Part shown: in pieces, positions 37,101 through 47,556 of the stretch
How the letters are laid out: every line of letters starts with the position of its first letter
Numbering within the stretch: the stretch's first letter is position 1
NCBI RefSeq assembly: GCF_041053105.1
Contig: NZ_CP163444.1
Span: 8,092,501 to 8,156,500 of the forward strand
Direction of reading: 5' to 3'
Length of the DNA: 64,000 nucleotides
Origin: Streptomyces sp. R44
GTDB taxonomy: Bacteria > Actinomycetota > Actinomycetes > Streptomycetales > Streptomycetaceae
Translations under genes and position numbers: made by a program
Notes under the pieces: model-generated
Database searches by the model: none
What the model saw: the letters and a program-made list of their open reading frames with translations, nothing else
Told to the model about the DNA's origin: nothing

Positions 37101-37297
37101 AGAAGGCCGGCCACGGCAGGTCCGTCGCGGCCCGGCAGCTGGTGGGCCGCGCCCGCCTGATCGTCCAGGACCGCATCGGGCAGAACCTCACCGAGAAGAC
37201 CGCGAAACCGTTCGCCGAGGCCGACCACCTGCTGCTCGGCGGCGATCCGGTGGGCGCCGTCGCCGAGCTGACCGCGGCGTTCCGCGCGGCGGGCTGA
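34178..37297 (+). CDS. Secreted GH3 beta-glucosidase with CBM11-like and Calx-beta domains
   Basis: A 1039-residue exported enzyme with an unusual order: signal peptide (PLAVTAATAVLAGLLAGAVP), a CBM11-like beta-sandwich (about 45-235: VDRFEGEVPFAG, INFEIKDGG, GWHLVEIPFSAFQY), a Calx-beta domain (about 241-345: VAYTTDDSGPAKPGTDYTPV), then the GH3 barrel (MTLREKAGQMTQ onward) with nucleophile D648 in VISDWQAID, and the GH3 C-terminal domain. A helical tail of about 85 residues ends the protein. It would release glucose from oligosaccharides produced by GH16 and GH30 outside the cell. ATG 34178 has GGAG 9 bases upstream. A strong terminator follows. Confidence 0.88.
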   Translation: MPHPHPRPRRRRRAGGALPLAVTAATAVLAGLLAGAVPSATASAAEDDPAPRAVDRFEGEVPFAGPPAEGLFTWGSDTDDHPELTLAERADAPEGAKVLEGRYDISGWGGFTHDFAFDEPAQDWTAHQGIRFWWYGQNTAPLPPGSGRRINFEIKDGGADGEASELWTTSFTDDWEGWHLVEIPFSAFQYRADYQPVGGIDQVLGLDRMWGYALTLPTGAPGGRFALDGVELYGKADPALNTRVVTGAVVHPVDEGGTARIDVSVATTGSQPTGEPVTVAYTTDDSGPAKPGTDYTPVSGTLVFPAGTPSGTTRSITVATLKDQAGEEAETIPVKLTVDGAKAPSENPLVAVNAHGLPYLDARLPVRKRVADLLSRMTLREKAGQMTQAERNALRSPADIAGQGLGSLLSGGGSVPTPNTAAAWAGMVDAYQLRTRATRLQIPLIYGVDAVHGHNNVIGSTIMPHNIGIGAGRDPGLAARTGAVTAKEVRATGVPWDFAPCLCVTRDERWGRSYESFGEDPALVTAMETVIDGMQGAPDGRDLDRNDKVLTTAKHFVGDGGTAFGSSTTGSYTIDQGVTRVTREELEAVHLAPFAEAVKHGVGTVMPSYSSLDVLGDDQGPVKTHADAEMINGVLKDRMGFEGFVISDWQAIDQIPGDYPSDVRTSVNAGLDMIMVPTNYQDFTRTLVAEVEAGRIRTARIDDAVARILTQKFRLGLFEKPYADTTHLDAVGSAEHRAVAREAAAASQVLLKNAGGVLPLKPAQNVYVAGSNADDLGNQAGGWTVTWQGASGRTTTGTTILEAMKKSAGPGTTLTYSKDASAPTAGHDVGVVVVGETPYAEGMGDVGNGHDLELTAADKAAVDRVCAAMPCAVLVVSGRPQLIGDRLPAIDALVASWLPGTEGDGVADVLYGRRPFTGQLPVSWPKSENQLPLNVGDTRYDPQFPYGWGLTTLRGTPQGGEPALRAIGLAARALQKAGHGRSVAARQLVGRARLIVQDRIGQNLTEKTAKPFAEADHLLLGGDPVGAVAELTAAFRAAG

Positions 37298-37317
37298 CCG
37301 GTCAGGCGCCTGCCGAG

Positions 37318-37366
37318 CGGCAGGGGGCCGACATACTGCCCTGGGCAGCGTGTCGGCCCCCTGCCG
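37318..37366 (+). terminator. Nested-hairpin terminator after GH3
   Basis: A perfect 16-bp stem (CGGCAGGGGGCCGACA at 37318-37333 with TGTCGGCCCCCTGCCG at 37351-37366). The 17-base loop itself contains CTGCCC-T-GGGCAG. It lies 20 bases after the GH3 stop. Confidence 0.85.
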
Positions 37367-37428
37367 TGTCCGCACCCCTGACGACGCGTTCGACCACGAC
37401 CCGACGCAAGCACGAATCGAGACACCGC

Positions 37429-37965
37429 ATGGATGAGATTCCCGCGACCGACACGGACCGGCCGGATGCTGGCGTCCGGCTCCGCTCGGCGACGGCCCAG
37501 GACGCCGGCTTCCTGACGGCGATCCTGCTGGAGGCTTTCAACTGGGACCGGCCGCGCTTCACCCTCGACGAGATCCTGCGGACGCCACGCCACGCGCACT
37601 ACGTCACCGGCTGGCCCTCCCCGGGGGACTTCGGCGTCGTGGCCGAGGACGCCACGGGCAGACCCGTCGGCGCCGCCTGGGCCAGGCGGTTCCCGGCGAC
37701 CGACCCGGGCTACGGATTCGTGGACCCGCACGTCCCGGAGCTGACCGTCGGCGTCCTGCCCGGACACCGGGGACGGGGTGTCGGCGGCGCCCTGCTCGAC
37801 GAGGTGGTGAGGACCGCTTCGCGCGAGGGCGTCGACCGGCTGAGTCTCGGCGTCGAGGACGGCAACCCGGCTGCCCGGCTCTACGTCTCCCGGGGGTTCG
37901 TGACGGTCGGACGTGAGGGGGAATCGGACACGATGCTGCTCCGGCTCGCCGGAGCAGCATCGTGA
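37429..37965 (+). CDS. GNAT-family N-acetyltransferase
   Basis: A 178-residue acetyltransferase. The acetyl-CoA loop LPGHRGRGVGGALLDEVV fits motif A (R/Q-x-x-G-x-G/A), preceded by strand VPELTVGVL; the C-terminal NPAARLYVSRGFVTVG segment is also typical. The acceptor is unknown. It follows the GH3 terminator by about 60 bases, so it is probably separately transcribed and not part of glucan use. Its last codons are within a 17-bp hairpin that also covers the stop. Confidence 0.82.
   Translation: MDEIPATDTDRPDAGVRLRSATAQDAGFLTAILLEAFNWDRPRFTLDEILRTPRHAHYVTGWPSPGDFGVVAEDATGRPVGAAWARRFPATDPGYGFVDPHVPELTVGVLPGHRGRGVGGALLDEVVRTASREGVDRLSLGVEDGNPAARLYVSRGFVTVGREGESDTMLLRLAGAAS
37929..37964. terminator. 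Coding-overlapping bidirectional hairpin between GNAT and GH55-like genes
   Basis: CACGATGCTGCTCCGGC (37929-37945) and GCCGGAGCAGCATCGTG (37948-37964) form a perfect 17-bp stem separated by 2 bases. The left arm and most of the right arm encode the end of the acetyltransferase and the stop codon lies at 37963-37965. A second palindrome, GAACCGCGGTTC at 37983-37994, follows. Placed between convergent genes, it could stop both. Confidence 0.75.
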
Positions 37966-37995
37966 ACGTGAAGTGCGGGCGTGAACCGCGGTTCG

Positions 37996-40185
<2,190 letters not shown>

Positions 40186-40234
40186 GGGAGCTCCTCGGGA
40201 TGTGTGGGGGAACAGGGTGAGTGCTGCTGCCGGG

Positions 40235-41605
40235 TCAGCCGTGCTGTGTCCGGTGGGCGCGGATGATGTCCGCGTACCGCCGGCCGCTCGACTTCACCGT
40301 GCGCCGCTGGGTCGCGTAGTCGACGTGCACCAGGCCGAAGCGCTTGTCGTAGCCGTAGGCCCACTCGAAGTTGTCGAGCAGGGACCAGGCGTAGTACCCG
40401 GCGAGGGGGGCGCCCTTGCGCAGCGCGCGGGCGCAGGCCGCGAGGTGCTGCTCCAGGTAGCGGGTGCGGTCCGGGTCGTGCACCTCGCCGTCGGGGTCGA
40501 CGGTGTCGGGGAAGGCCGAGCCGTTCTCGGTCACGTACAGCTTCCGTACCCCGTAGTCCTCGGTGAGGCGGAGCAGGAAGGCCTCCAGGCCGCCGGCGTC
40601 CACCGGCCAGTCCATGGCGGTGCGCGGCACGCCGGGCAGGCGTACGGAACGGGCGTGGGGGACGGGCCCGGCGGGGTCGTCGGCGACGGTCTCCGGGAAG
40701 TAGTAGTTGAGTCCGTGCCAGTCGAGCGGGGCCGCGATCAGTTCCAGGTCGCCCGGCCGCTCGGGGAGCTCGACCCCGTACAGCTCGCGCATGTCGGTGG
40801 GGAAGCCGCGCCCGTACACCGGGTCGAGCCACCAGCGGTTGGTGTGCCCGTCGGCGCGCCGGGCGGCGGCGATGTCCTCGGGGCGGGTGGAGGCCGGGGT
40901 GATGGTGGAGTGGTTGGTGACGAGGCCGACGTGGGCGCCGGGCGCGGCGGCGCGGACGGCGGCGGTGGCGAGGCCGTGGCCGAGGAGCAGGTGGTACGAG
41001 GCGCGGACGGCGGCCGTGAGGTCCCTCAGGCCCGGGGCCATCCGGCCCTCCAGGTGGCCGATCCAGGCGGAGCAGAGCGGCTCGTTGAGGGTGGCCCACC
41101 GGGTGACCCGGTCGCCGAGCCGGGCGGCGACGACGGAGGCGTGGTCGGCGAGGCGCTCGGCGGTCTCGCGGACGGTCCAGCCGCCGCGGTCCTGCAGGGC
41201 CTGCGGCAGGTCCCAGTGGTAGAGGGTGATGTTGGGGGTGATGCCGGCGTCGAGGAGTCCGTCGACGAGCCGGTCGTAGAAGTCGAGCCCGGCCTGGTTG
41301 ACGGGCCCGTCGCCGTTCGGGACGACGCGGGGCCAGGCGACGGACATCCGGTACGTGTCGGTGCCCAGCTCCTTCATCAGGGCGATGTCCTCGGGCCAGC
41401 GGTGGTAGTGGTCGCAGGCCGTGTCGCCGTGGTCGGCGTGGTCGATCGCGCCGGGGACGCGGGAGAAGGTGTCCCAGATGGAGGGGGCGCGGCCGTCCTC
41501 GGCGACGGCGCCCTCGATCTGGTAGGCGGAGGTGGCGGTGCCCCAGGCGAAGTCCGCGGGGAAGGCGCCGAGGTCGAGCGTGCGGTGGTCGGTGGTGTCG
41601 GACAA
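40235..41605 (-). CDS. Intracellular GH1 beta-glucosidase
   Basis: A 456-residue enzyme without signal peptide. The N-terminal segment [20 protein letters not shown], acid/base TLNEP (E175) and nucleophile VTENGSA (E360) are standard GH1. It would hydrolyse imported beta-gluco-oligosaccharides to glucose. I use TTG 41605 with a GAAGGGG site 6 bases upstream; a GTG at 41677 overlapping the permease stop (GTGA) would add 24 residues and is a real alternative. It follows the binding-protein and two permease genes in one operon. Confidence 0.88.
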   Translation of the reverse strand: MSDTTDHRTLDLGAFPADFAWGTATSAYQIEGAVAEDGRAPSIWDTFSRVPGAIDHADHGDTACDHYHRWPEDIALMKELGTDTYRMSVAWPRVVPNGDGPVNQAGLDFYDRLVDGLLDAGITPNITLYHWDLPQALQDRGGWTVRETAERLADHASVVAARLGDRVTRWATLNEPLCSAWIGHLEGRMAPGLRDLTAAVRASYHLLLGHGLATAAVRAAAPGAHVGLVTNHSTITPASTRPEDIAAARRADGHTNRWWLDPVYGRGFPTDMRELYGVELPERPGDLELIAAPLDWHGLNYYFPETVADDPAGPVPHARSVRLPGVPRTAMDWPVDAGGLEAFLLRLTEDYGVRKLYVTENGSAFPDTVDPDGEVHDPDRTRYLEQHLAACARALRKGAPLAGYYAWSLLDNFEWAYGYDKRFGLVHVDYATQRRTVKSSGRRYADIIRAHRTQHG

Positions 41606-41673
41606 GGGGAACCCCTTCGTGGAAGGCCGGAGGGTGTGGGGCCGGAGGCCGGGGGAGGGTGCGGCAGGACGGG

Positions 41674-42540
41674 TCACTTGACCGCGCCCGCCGTGAGGCC
41701 GGCGACGAGATAGCGCTGCAGGAGGAGGAACCCGGCGACGACGGGCACGCTCACCACGAGGGAGGCGGCCATCACCTGGTTCCAGTAGACGTCGTTCTGG
41801 GAGGCGTAGCCCTGGAGGCCGACGGCGAGGGTGCGGGTGGTGTCGTCGGTCATGACGGAGGCGAAGAGGACCTCGCCCCAGGCGGTCATGAAGGCGTAGA
41901 CGGCGACGGCGACGATGCCGGGCAGGGCGGCGGGCACGATGACCCGGAAGAGGGCGCCGACCGGGCCGCAGCCGTCGACCTCGGCGGCCTCGTCGAGTTC
42001 ACGCGGGATCGAGTCGAAGTAGCCGGTCAGCATCCAGATGGAGAAGGGCAGCGAGAAGGTCAGATAGGTGAGGATCAGGCCTTCGCGCGAACCGAACAGG
42101 GCGATGCCGGTGGCGTTGCCGATGTTGACGTAGATCAGGAACAGCGGCAGCAGGAACAGGATGCCGGGGAACATCTGCGTCGACAGGACGGTGACCGTGA
42201 AGACGCGCTTGCCCCGGAAGTCGTGGCGGCTGACCGCGTACGCGGCGAGGATCGCCACGGCGACCGAGAAGACGGTGGCCGCGCCCGCCACGGTCAGGGA
42301 GTTCAGGAAGTAGTCGGCCAGCGGGACGGTGTCCCAGATGTCGAGGTACGGGCGGAGCGTGAGACCGGACGGGACCCACTCGAACTTCCCCGACACGTCC
42401 GCGAGGGGCTTCAGGGAGCTGGAGACCATGACGTACAGCGGCAGCAGGACGAAGCCGGTGAGCAGGGTGAGGAGGATCCGCCGGGTCCACAGGAAGGAGC
42501 GGGGCGCGGCCATGGGGGAGCGGGGGGCTCGCTCAGGCAT
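41674..42540 (-). CDS. Sugar ABC transporter permease, MalG type
   Basis: A 288-residue inner-membrane permease with about six hydrophobic segments ([20 protein letters not shown] first). The EAA loop contacting the ATPase is [20 protein letters not shown] followed by IVPAALPG. It overlaps the MalF-type gene by 8 bases. No ATPase gene is present; Streptomyces sugar importers of this class usually share the MsiK ATPase encoded elsewhere. With the upstream permease and binding protein it forms a CUT1 importer for oligosaccharides, here probably beta-gluco-oligosaccharides. Confidence 0.88.
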   Translation of the reverse strand: MPERAPRSPMAAPRSFLWTRRILLTLLTGFVLLPLYVMVSSSLKPLADVSGKFEWVPSGLTLRPYLDIWDTVPLADYFLNSLTVAGAATVFSVAVAILAAYAVSRHDFRGKRVFTVTVLSTQMFPGILFLLPLFLIYVNIGNATGIALFGSREGLILTYLTFSLPFSIWMLTGYFDSIPRELDEAAEVDGCGPVGALFRVIVPAALPGIVAVAVYAFMTAWGEVLFASVMTDDTTRTLAVGLQGYASQNDVYWNQVMAASLVVSVPVVAGFLLLQRYLVAGLTAGAVK

Positions 42541-43525
42541 CGGAGGCCTTCCTTCCCCTGGTGGTGAGCAGGAGGTACACGCCTGTGACGAGGAGGAGGA
42601 ACAGCAGGAGCAGCACGGACATCGCCGACCCGGTGCCGAAGTTCCACGTCAGGAAGGACGACTGGTAGATGTGCAGGGAGATCAGGTCCGCCGCCTCCGG
42701 TGCCGCCTTGCCGAAGAGCACGAACGGCGTGTTGAAGTCGTTGAAGGTCCACAGGAAGAGGACCAGGACGAGGACCTGGTTGACCTGGCGCAGGGACGGC
42801 AGGGTGATGTGGCGGATCTGCTTCCAGACGCCGGCGCCGTCGAGGGCGGCCGCCTCGTACATGTCCCGGGGGATGTTCTGCAGTCCGGCCATGACGGTCA
42901 GGAAGGCGAAGGGCCAGCCCTTCCACACGGAGACGGTGAGCAGGGCCCAGAAGCTGTTGTCGCCGATGAGCCAGAAGGCGGGGCTGTCGCCGATGCCGAG
43001 CTGGTCGTGGAGCACGTGGTTGATCAGGCCGTTGTCCCGCTGGAACATGAACGCCCACGTGATGACGGCCGCGTAGACCGGCAGGGCGTACGGGACGAGG
43101 AAGAGGGTCCGCAGGAGGCCGCGGCCGCGGAAGTTCTCCTGGAGGAGGACGGCGGCGGCCGTGCCGAGGAACCAGCACAGGGCGACGGACGCCAGGGTGA
43201 ACAGACAGGTGGTGAGGAAGGACGTGAGGAGGGCCTGGCCGACGGGCGCGTCGAAGTCGATCGAGACGGAGTAGTTGTCGAGGCCGGCCCAGGGCGCGGA
43301 CGACCAGTCCCGGATGAAGAACTGGGTGAGCTCCTTGAAGCTCATGCCGATGCCCATGAGCATCGGGACGAGGTGGACGAGGAGTTCGAGGAGGAGTGCG
43401 GGAAGCAGCAGCAGGTACGGGAGGGCGATGCGGCGGCGCCCGGAGCGGCGCCGTGCGGGCGCCGCCTCGGGTCCGGCCGTGCGCACCGCGCGCTCACTCC
43501 GCTGAGTGACGGCGGTCTGGGTCAT
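42533..43525 (-). CDS. Sugar ABC transporter permease, MalF type
   Basis: A 330-residue permease. An Arg-rich cytoplasmic head ([20 protein letters not shown]) precedes six or so membrane segments. The EAA loop reads MYEAAALDGAGVWKQIRHIT followed by LPSL. Initiates 12 bases after the binding-protein stop and overlaps the MalG-type gene at its end. It pairs with that protein to form the translocation channel. Confidence 0.88.
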   Translation of the reverse strand: MTQTAVTQRSERAVRTAGPEAAPARRRSGRRRIALPYLLLLPALLLELLVHLVPMLMGIGMSFKELTQFFIRDWSSAPWAGLDNYSVSIDFDAPVGQALLTSFLTTCLFTLASVALCWFLGTAAAVLLQENFRGRGLLRTLFLVPYALPVYAAVITWAFMFQRDNGLINHVLHDQLGIGDSPAFWLIGDNSFWALLTVSVWKGWPFAFLTVMAGLQNIPRDMYEAAALDGAGVWKQIRHITLPSLRQVNQVLVLVLFLWTFNDFNTPFVLFGKAAPEAADLISLHIYQSSFLTWNFGTGSAMSVLLLLFLLLVTGVYLLLTTRGRKASDA

Positions 43526-43537
43526 CTCGGCCGCTGC

Positions 43538-44842
43538 CTACTTCTTCGGCATCTGCTGCTGGGCCTTGTCGAGCTTGGCCCGCACGGATTCGGTGGTGAC
43601 CGGGCGGCCCGCGGCGGCGTCGGCGAAGAGCTCCTTCACCGCGGTGCCGACGACGGTCTCGAACTGGGACTCCTCGGGGACCTGCGGGAGGGCGGAGGCG
43701 CTCTTGGCGAGGGTGTCGCGGATGACCGCGAGCGAGGCCGAGCCGAAGGCGGGGTCGGCCTGCGCGGACTTGACCGGCGGGACGGAGCCGTACGTCTTGT
43801 TGAGGAGGATCTGCTCCTCGTCACCGGTCATGAACTTCACGAACTCGAGGGCGCCGTCGAGGTTCCTGGTGTTCTTGAAGACGGAGATGTTGATGCCGGC
43901 GACCATGGAGTTGGTCTGGACGCCCTGGCCGGGGGTGCCGGAGGCGACGGGGGCCGGGACGACGCCCCACTGGTCCTCGGACATGCCCTGGGCGGCGAAG
44001 GTCTGCTGGGGGGTCTGCCACAGGACCATGCCGGTGCGGTTCTTGGCGAAGTCGGAGAGCGACTGGTTCTGGGCGTACTCGGCGTTGCCGGGCGCGACGA
44101 TCTTGGAGTGGGCCATCAGGTCGACGTACTGCTTGACGGCGGCGACGGCGCCTTCGGAGGTGAAGTCGGCCTTGCCGTCGGCGGTGAAGAAGTCGGTGCC
44201 GTGCTGCTTGCCGAGCACGAAGACCTGGTGGATGTTGTTCGACAGGTTGGAGCCCTCGACCCCGATGCCCCACCTGCCGTCCTTGCTGAGCTTCCTGCCG
44301 GCGGCGTCGACCTCGGCCCAGGTGGTCGGCGGCTTCGTTATGCCCGCGTCGGCGAACATCTTCTTGTTGTAGTAGAGCGCGTAGGCCATGGAGTAGAGCG
44401 GCACGGCGGCCGGGTCCTTGCCGGGGGCGCCGGTGGAGCCGAGCGCGGAGTCGACGAAGCGGTCCTTGCCGCCGATCGTGCCGAAGTTCTTCTCGTCCCA
44501 GGGCAGGAGGGCGCCGGTCGCCTGGAGCGAGGCGCTCCAGGTGTTGCCGATGTTGAGGACGTCGGGTCCCTGGCCCGAGGTGGTGGCGGTGAGGATGCGG
44601 TTGAGCAGGTCGGACCAGGGGATGACCTCCAGCTCGACCTTGATGCCGGTCTGCTTCTCGAACTTGTCGAGTTCGGGCTGGAGGACCTTCTTGTCGGCCT
44701 CCAGGCTGGTGCCCTGGTTCGTGGCCCAGTAGGTGAGCTTCTTCGGCTGGGAGTCGGCCCCGTCGCCGGAACCGCAGGCGGTGGCGGCGAAGACGAGGGA
44801 GAGGGCGACGGAAGTGGTGACGGCGGCTCTGACAGTGCGCAT
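43538..44842 (-). CDS. Extracellular sugar-binding lipoprotein of the ABC importer
   Basis: A 434-residue solute-binding protein. ATG 44842 starts a lipoprotein signal (TTSVALSLVFAATACGSG) with lipidated Cys at residue 23. The body has family-1 features (LTYWATNQGTSLEADKKVLQ, LDKFEKQTGIKVELEVIPW, ADVLNIGNTWSAS-like segment). First gene of an operon with two permeases, GH1 and possibly the GH55-like gene, and divergent from the ROK regulator. Ligand is unknown but the neighbours point to beta-gluco-oligosaccharides. Confidence 0.86.
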   Translation of the reverse strand: MRTVRAAVTTSVALSLVFAATACGSGDGADSQPKKLTYWATNQGTSLEADKKVLQPELDKFEKQTGIKVELEVIPWSDLLNRILTATTSGQGPDVLNIGNTWSASLQATGALLPWDEKNFGTIGGKDRFVDSALGSTGAPGKDPAAVPLYSMAYALYYNKKMFADAGITKPPTTWAEVDAAGRKLSKDGRWGIGVEGSNLSNNIHQVFVLGKQHGTDFFTADGKADFTSEGAVAAVKQYVDLMAHSKIVAPGNAEYAQNQSLSDFAKNRTGMVLWQTPQQTFAAQGMSEDQWGVVPAPVASGTPGQGVQTNSMVAGINISVFKNTRNLDGALEFVKFMTGDEEQILLNKTYGSVPPVKSAQADPAFGSASLAVIRDTLAKSASALPQVPEESQFETVVGTAVKELFADAAAGRPVTTESVRAKLDKAQQQMPKK

Positions 44843-44882
44843 GGCTCCAGGGCCCTTTCGAGGACGACGGGAGGGCAACGGC

Positions 44883-44926
44883 TTAATTTAGGACGTGAGT
44901 TAATCCTCGCGAGAAGGTCGCGTCAA
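44883..44926 (-). promoter_or_regulatory. Promoter and candidate ROK operator before the importer operon
   Basis: On the minus strand TTGACG (44926-44921), 17 bases and TTAACT (44903-44898) form a promoter. The -10 box is one end of an AT-rich element bounded by TTAA at both ends (44883-44903). AT-rich sites of this kind are typical targets of ROK regulators, and the ROK gene is divergent here, so it is a candidate operator blocking the -10 region. Confidence 0.5.
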
Positions 44927-44978
44927 GGCTTGGAATGCGGGTATGTTGCACCGAAGGACTTCAGAGACGGGAACCCAC

Positions 44979-46286
44979 GTGCACGCGACAAGTGGCCGTA
45001 CGGTGCGTGACCTGCGGCGCGAGAACCGCACCGCCGTACTGCGAAGGCTGTACTTCGACGGACCGATGAGCCGCCTCATGCTCGGGCCCGCGACCGGGCT
45101 GAGTTCGGGCTCCGTCAGCAACGTCGTGGCCGAACTCGTCGCCGAGGGCCTCGTCGAGGAGGCCGGCAGCGTCGACTCGGCGGGCGGACGCCCCCAGACC
45201 CTGCTGCGGGTCAGCCCCGACAGTGGCCGCATGATCGGCGTCGACGTCGGCGAGACCCGTGTCCGCGTCGAGCTCTTCGACCTCACCCTCACCGAACTCG
45301 CCCGCACCGACAGGGCGTTGCCCAGCACCGGGCCGCGCACCTCCCGCTACGACGTGGATCTGGTCGTCGCCCACGTCCGCGACGGCATCGCGCAGGTGCT
45401 GCGCACCGCGGGTGTCACCCCCGACCGGCTCCTCGGCGTGGGAGTCGGCGTCCCCGGCATCGTCGCCCACACACCGGACGACGGCGCCGTCGTCCACGGA
45501 CAGACCATCGGCTGGGACGCCGTCCCCTTCGAAACCGTCCTGCGCCGCACCGTCGATCTCCCCGACACCGTCCCCTACTGGATCGACAACGGCGCCAAGA
45601 CCCTCGGCCAGGCCGAGATGTGGTTCGGCGCCGGCCGCGGCGCCCGCAGCGCCGTCACCGTCCTCTTCGGCTCCGGCGTCGGCGCCTGCGTCGTCACCGA
45701 CCCCCTCCGGCCCGGACGCGCCCTCGAATGGGGTCACCTCACCGTCAACGTCCGAGGGCGCCGGTGCCGCTGCGGTGCCCGCGGCTGCCTGGAGGCGTAC
45801 GCCGGTGCCGAGGCCCTCCTCGCCCGCTGGCGCGAGGCGGGCGGCGCCCCGCCGGCCGCCGCCGACGAGGAGACCGCCCTCACCGCCATGCTCACCGCCG
45901 CCTACCCCGCCGAGTCCGGCACCGTCCCCGACGCCACGGCCCTCAGCGTCCTCGAAGAGACCGCCGAATACCTCGGCGCGGGGTTCGCGGACCTCATCAA
46001 CCTCTTCCAGCCCGAACGCATCCTCGTCGGCGGCTGGGCCGGCCTCCAGCTCGGCGCCCGCTTCCTCGACACCGTCACCCGGTACGCGACCGAGTACGCC
46101 CTGCGCTATCCGGCGAGCCGCACCAGCGTGGGCCTCGGCACCCTGGGACCCGAGGCCGTCACGGTCGGCGCGGCCCTCCTCCCCCTGGACGACTTCTTCG
46201 CCCGGGGCGGCCGCCGTCCCGAGACCACCCCGAGTACGCCGGCGCCCGCCTGGCAGACGGCCCTCGCGGACCGCGTCACCCCCTGA
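44979..46286 (+). CDS. ROK-family transcriptional regulator
   Basis: A 435-residue repressor-type protein. I use GTG 44979, before ATSGRTVRDLRRENRTAVLR, with a GGGA site; an ATG at 44943 would add 12 residues. The N-terminal winged helix (LGPATGLSSGSVSNVVAELV) is followed by the ROK domain with MIGVDVGETRVRVELFD, GVGVGVPGIV and the zinc motif CRCGARGCLEAY. A sugar effector is expected. It is divergent from the beta-glucoside importer operon and probably controls it and perhaps the nearby secreted enzymes. Confidence 0.86.
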   Translation: MHATSGRTVRDLRRENRTAVLRRLYFDGPMSRLMLGPATGLSSGSVSNVVAELVAEGLVEEAGSVDSAGGRPQTLLRVSPDSGRMIGVDVGETRVRVELFDLTLTELARTDRALPSTGPRTSRYDVDLVVAHVRDGIAQVLRTAGVTPDRLLGVGVGVPGIVAHTPDDGAVVHGQTIGWDAVPFETVLRRTVDLPDTVPYWIDNGAKTLGQAEMWFGAGRGARSAVTVLFGSGVGACVVTDPLRPGRALEWGHLTVNVRGRRCRCGARGCLEAYAGAEALLARWREAGGAPPAAADEETALTAMLTAAYPAESGTVPDATALSVLEETAEYLGAGFADLINLFQPERILVGGWAGLQLGARFLDTVTRYATEYALRYPASRTSVGLGTLGPEAVTVGAALLPLDDFFARGGRRPETTPSTPAPAWQTALADRVTP

Positions 46287-46310
46287 CGCCGCCTCACACC
46301 GTCCCGGGGA

Positions 46311-46886
46311 TCAGCCGGAGTCCGTCCGGGCTCCGCGGGGAATCGCCAGGTCCGTCAGGAGCGCCGCGCCGGGGCGCAGGTCCGTCCAGGTGCCGGACCA
46401 GGTCAGGACGGCGATCGCGGAGGTCGGGAACTTGCTCCGTACACGGTCCAGGGCGTCCCCGACCGCCCGGGCCGCGAGCAGCGGGATCAGGTCCTCCAGG
46501 CCCGGGTTGTGCCCGACCAGGAGCAAGGTCGCGACCTCGTCCGGTACGCCGTGCAGGACGTCGAGCAACTCTGATGCGTCCGCCCCGTACAGCCGCGGGT
46601 CGTGGCGGGTCGGCACCGGGCCGTCCAGCTCCGCGGCGGCCAGCTCCCAGGTCTCGCGGGCGCGCCGCGCCGGGGAGCACAGGGCGAGGTCGGGCCGTAC
46701 GCCGCTCTCCGCCAGGAAGCTCCCGGCGGCCGGGGCGTCACGCAGCCCGCGCGGGCCGAGGGGACGGTCCCGGTCGGCGACGCCGTCCGGCCAGGCGCTC
46801 TTGGCGTGCCGCAGGACGAACAGCCGGCGCGGTCGGCCGTCGGCGGCGGATCCGGCGCGCTCAGGAGTCTCGGTGGAGGGCGGCAC
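46311..46886 (-). CDS. SixA-like histidine phosphatase
   Basis: A 191-residue phosphatase of the histidine-phosphatase superfamily. RHAKSAW (H27) is the catalytic phosphohistidine motif; LGPRGLRDAPAAGSFL, LCSPARRARETWELA and VGHNPGLEDL (second catalytic His) are the other family segments. SixA removes phosphate from phosphohistidine in sensor kinases, but the target here is unknown. It is convergent with the ROK gene and followed upstream by the Rrf2 gene on the same strand. Confidence 0.85.
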   Translation of the reverse strand: MPPSTETPERAGSAADGRPRRLFVLRHAKSAWPDGVADRDRPLGPRGLRDAPAAGSFLAESGVRPDLALCSPARRARETWELAAAELDGPVPTRHDPRLYGADASELLDVLHGVPDEVATLLLVGHNPGLEDLIPLLAARAVGDALDRVRSKFPTSAIAVLTWSGTWTDLRPGAALLTDLAIPRGARTDSG

Positions 46887-46925
46887 ACCGTGAGCGTAAG
46901 GCGTGGGTCGCGGAACGGACAGGCC

Positions 46926-47387
46926 CTAGGGGTACGTCCGCACGTCGTCGGTGTAGTCGCGGGCCCGGTCCCGTACGACCTCGGGCAGGGTGCCCGTCGC
47001 CAGATCCGCGAGGGTCGTGCTCTCCAGGACCTGGCGCAGACTCGTCCGGACAGCACGCCACACATCCGGCAGGGGAGCCGCCGCACCCTGGTACTCGAGA
47101 CCCGTCAGCTTCAGGTCGCGCACACTGACGAGTGGTCCGTCCATCGCGCGGATGACGTCGGCGAGGGAGATCTCCGAGGGCGCCCGGGTCAGGGAGTAGC
47201 CACCGTCGGGGCCGCGCACGCTGCCCACCAGACGCGCCTGCCGCAGGTCGCTCAGCACGACGAAGAGGAAGCGGACGGGGATGTCCTGGCGTCCGGCGAT
47301 GTCCTCGGCCTTGAGGGGCCGGTCGGGGGAGCAGGCCAACTCGGCCATGGCCCGGATGGCGTAGTCCGTTCGTGCTGAGATCCTCAC
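46926..47387 (-). CDS. Rrf2-family transcriptional regulator
   Basis: A 153-residue winged-helix protein starting MRISARTDYAIRAMAELACS, with the wing segment SVRGPDGGYSLTRAPSEISL and ADVIRAMDGPL. The three-Cys cluster that binds Fe-S in IscR/NsrR is absent (only Cys19 is seen), so it is of the cluster-free CymR-like type. It is divergent from the FAD-TPR fusion gene, with a TGTTCA/TGAACA inverted repeat between them, and may repress it. Confidence 0.85.
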   Translation of the reverse strand: MRISARTDYAIRAMAELACSPDRPLKAEDIAGRQDIPVRFLFVVLSDLRQARLVGSVRGPDGGYSLTRAPSEISLADVIRAMDGPLVSVRDLKLTGLEYQGAAAPLPDVWRAVRTSLRQVLESTTLADLATGTLPEVVRDRARDYTDDVRTYP

Positions 47388-47498
47388 GGACTCAATGTCT
47401 CACGAGTGACGGGAACCCGACCTGCGGCGGCATCCGCAAGCCGTCGACAGCACCCCGGCGTGTCGTTGTTGTCCGGAAGCGGCGTTGCCACTCCACTT

Positions 47499-47519
47499 TG
47501 TTCATCGACATAGTGAACA
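47499..47519. promoter_or_regulatory. Inverted repeat between Rrf2 and FAD-TPR genes
   Basis: TGTTCA, 9 bases, TGAACA: perfect 6-base arms, 38 bases before the FAD-TPR start and about 110 bases from the Rrf2 start. Candidate Rrf2 operator. Confidence 0.45.
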
Positions 47520-47556
47520 TCGGCCGTGCAGCTCCCGTTTCTGGTCGGAGGTCTCC

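Noticed and set aside
41606..41677. N-terminal extension of GH1 from GTG 41677
   Set aside because: Possible by GTGA overlap, but the added 24 residues are Pro/Arg-rich and GH1 proteins normally begin shortly before the FPADF segment; kept only as an alternative.
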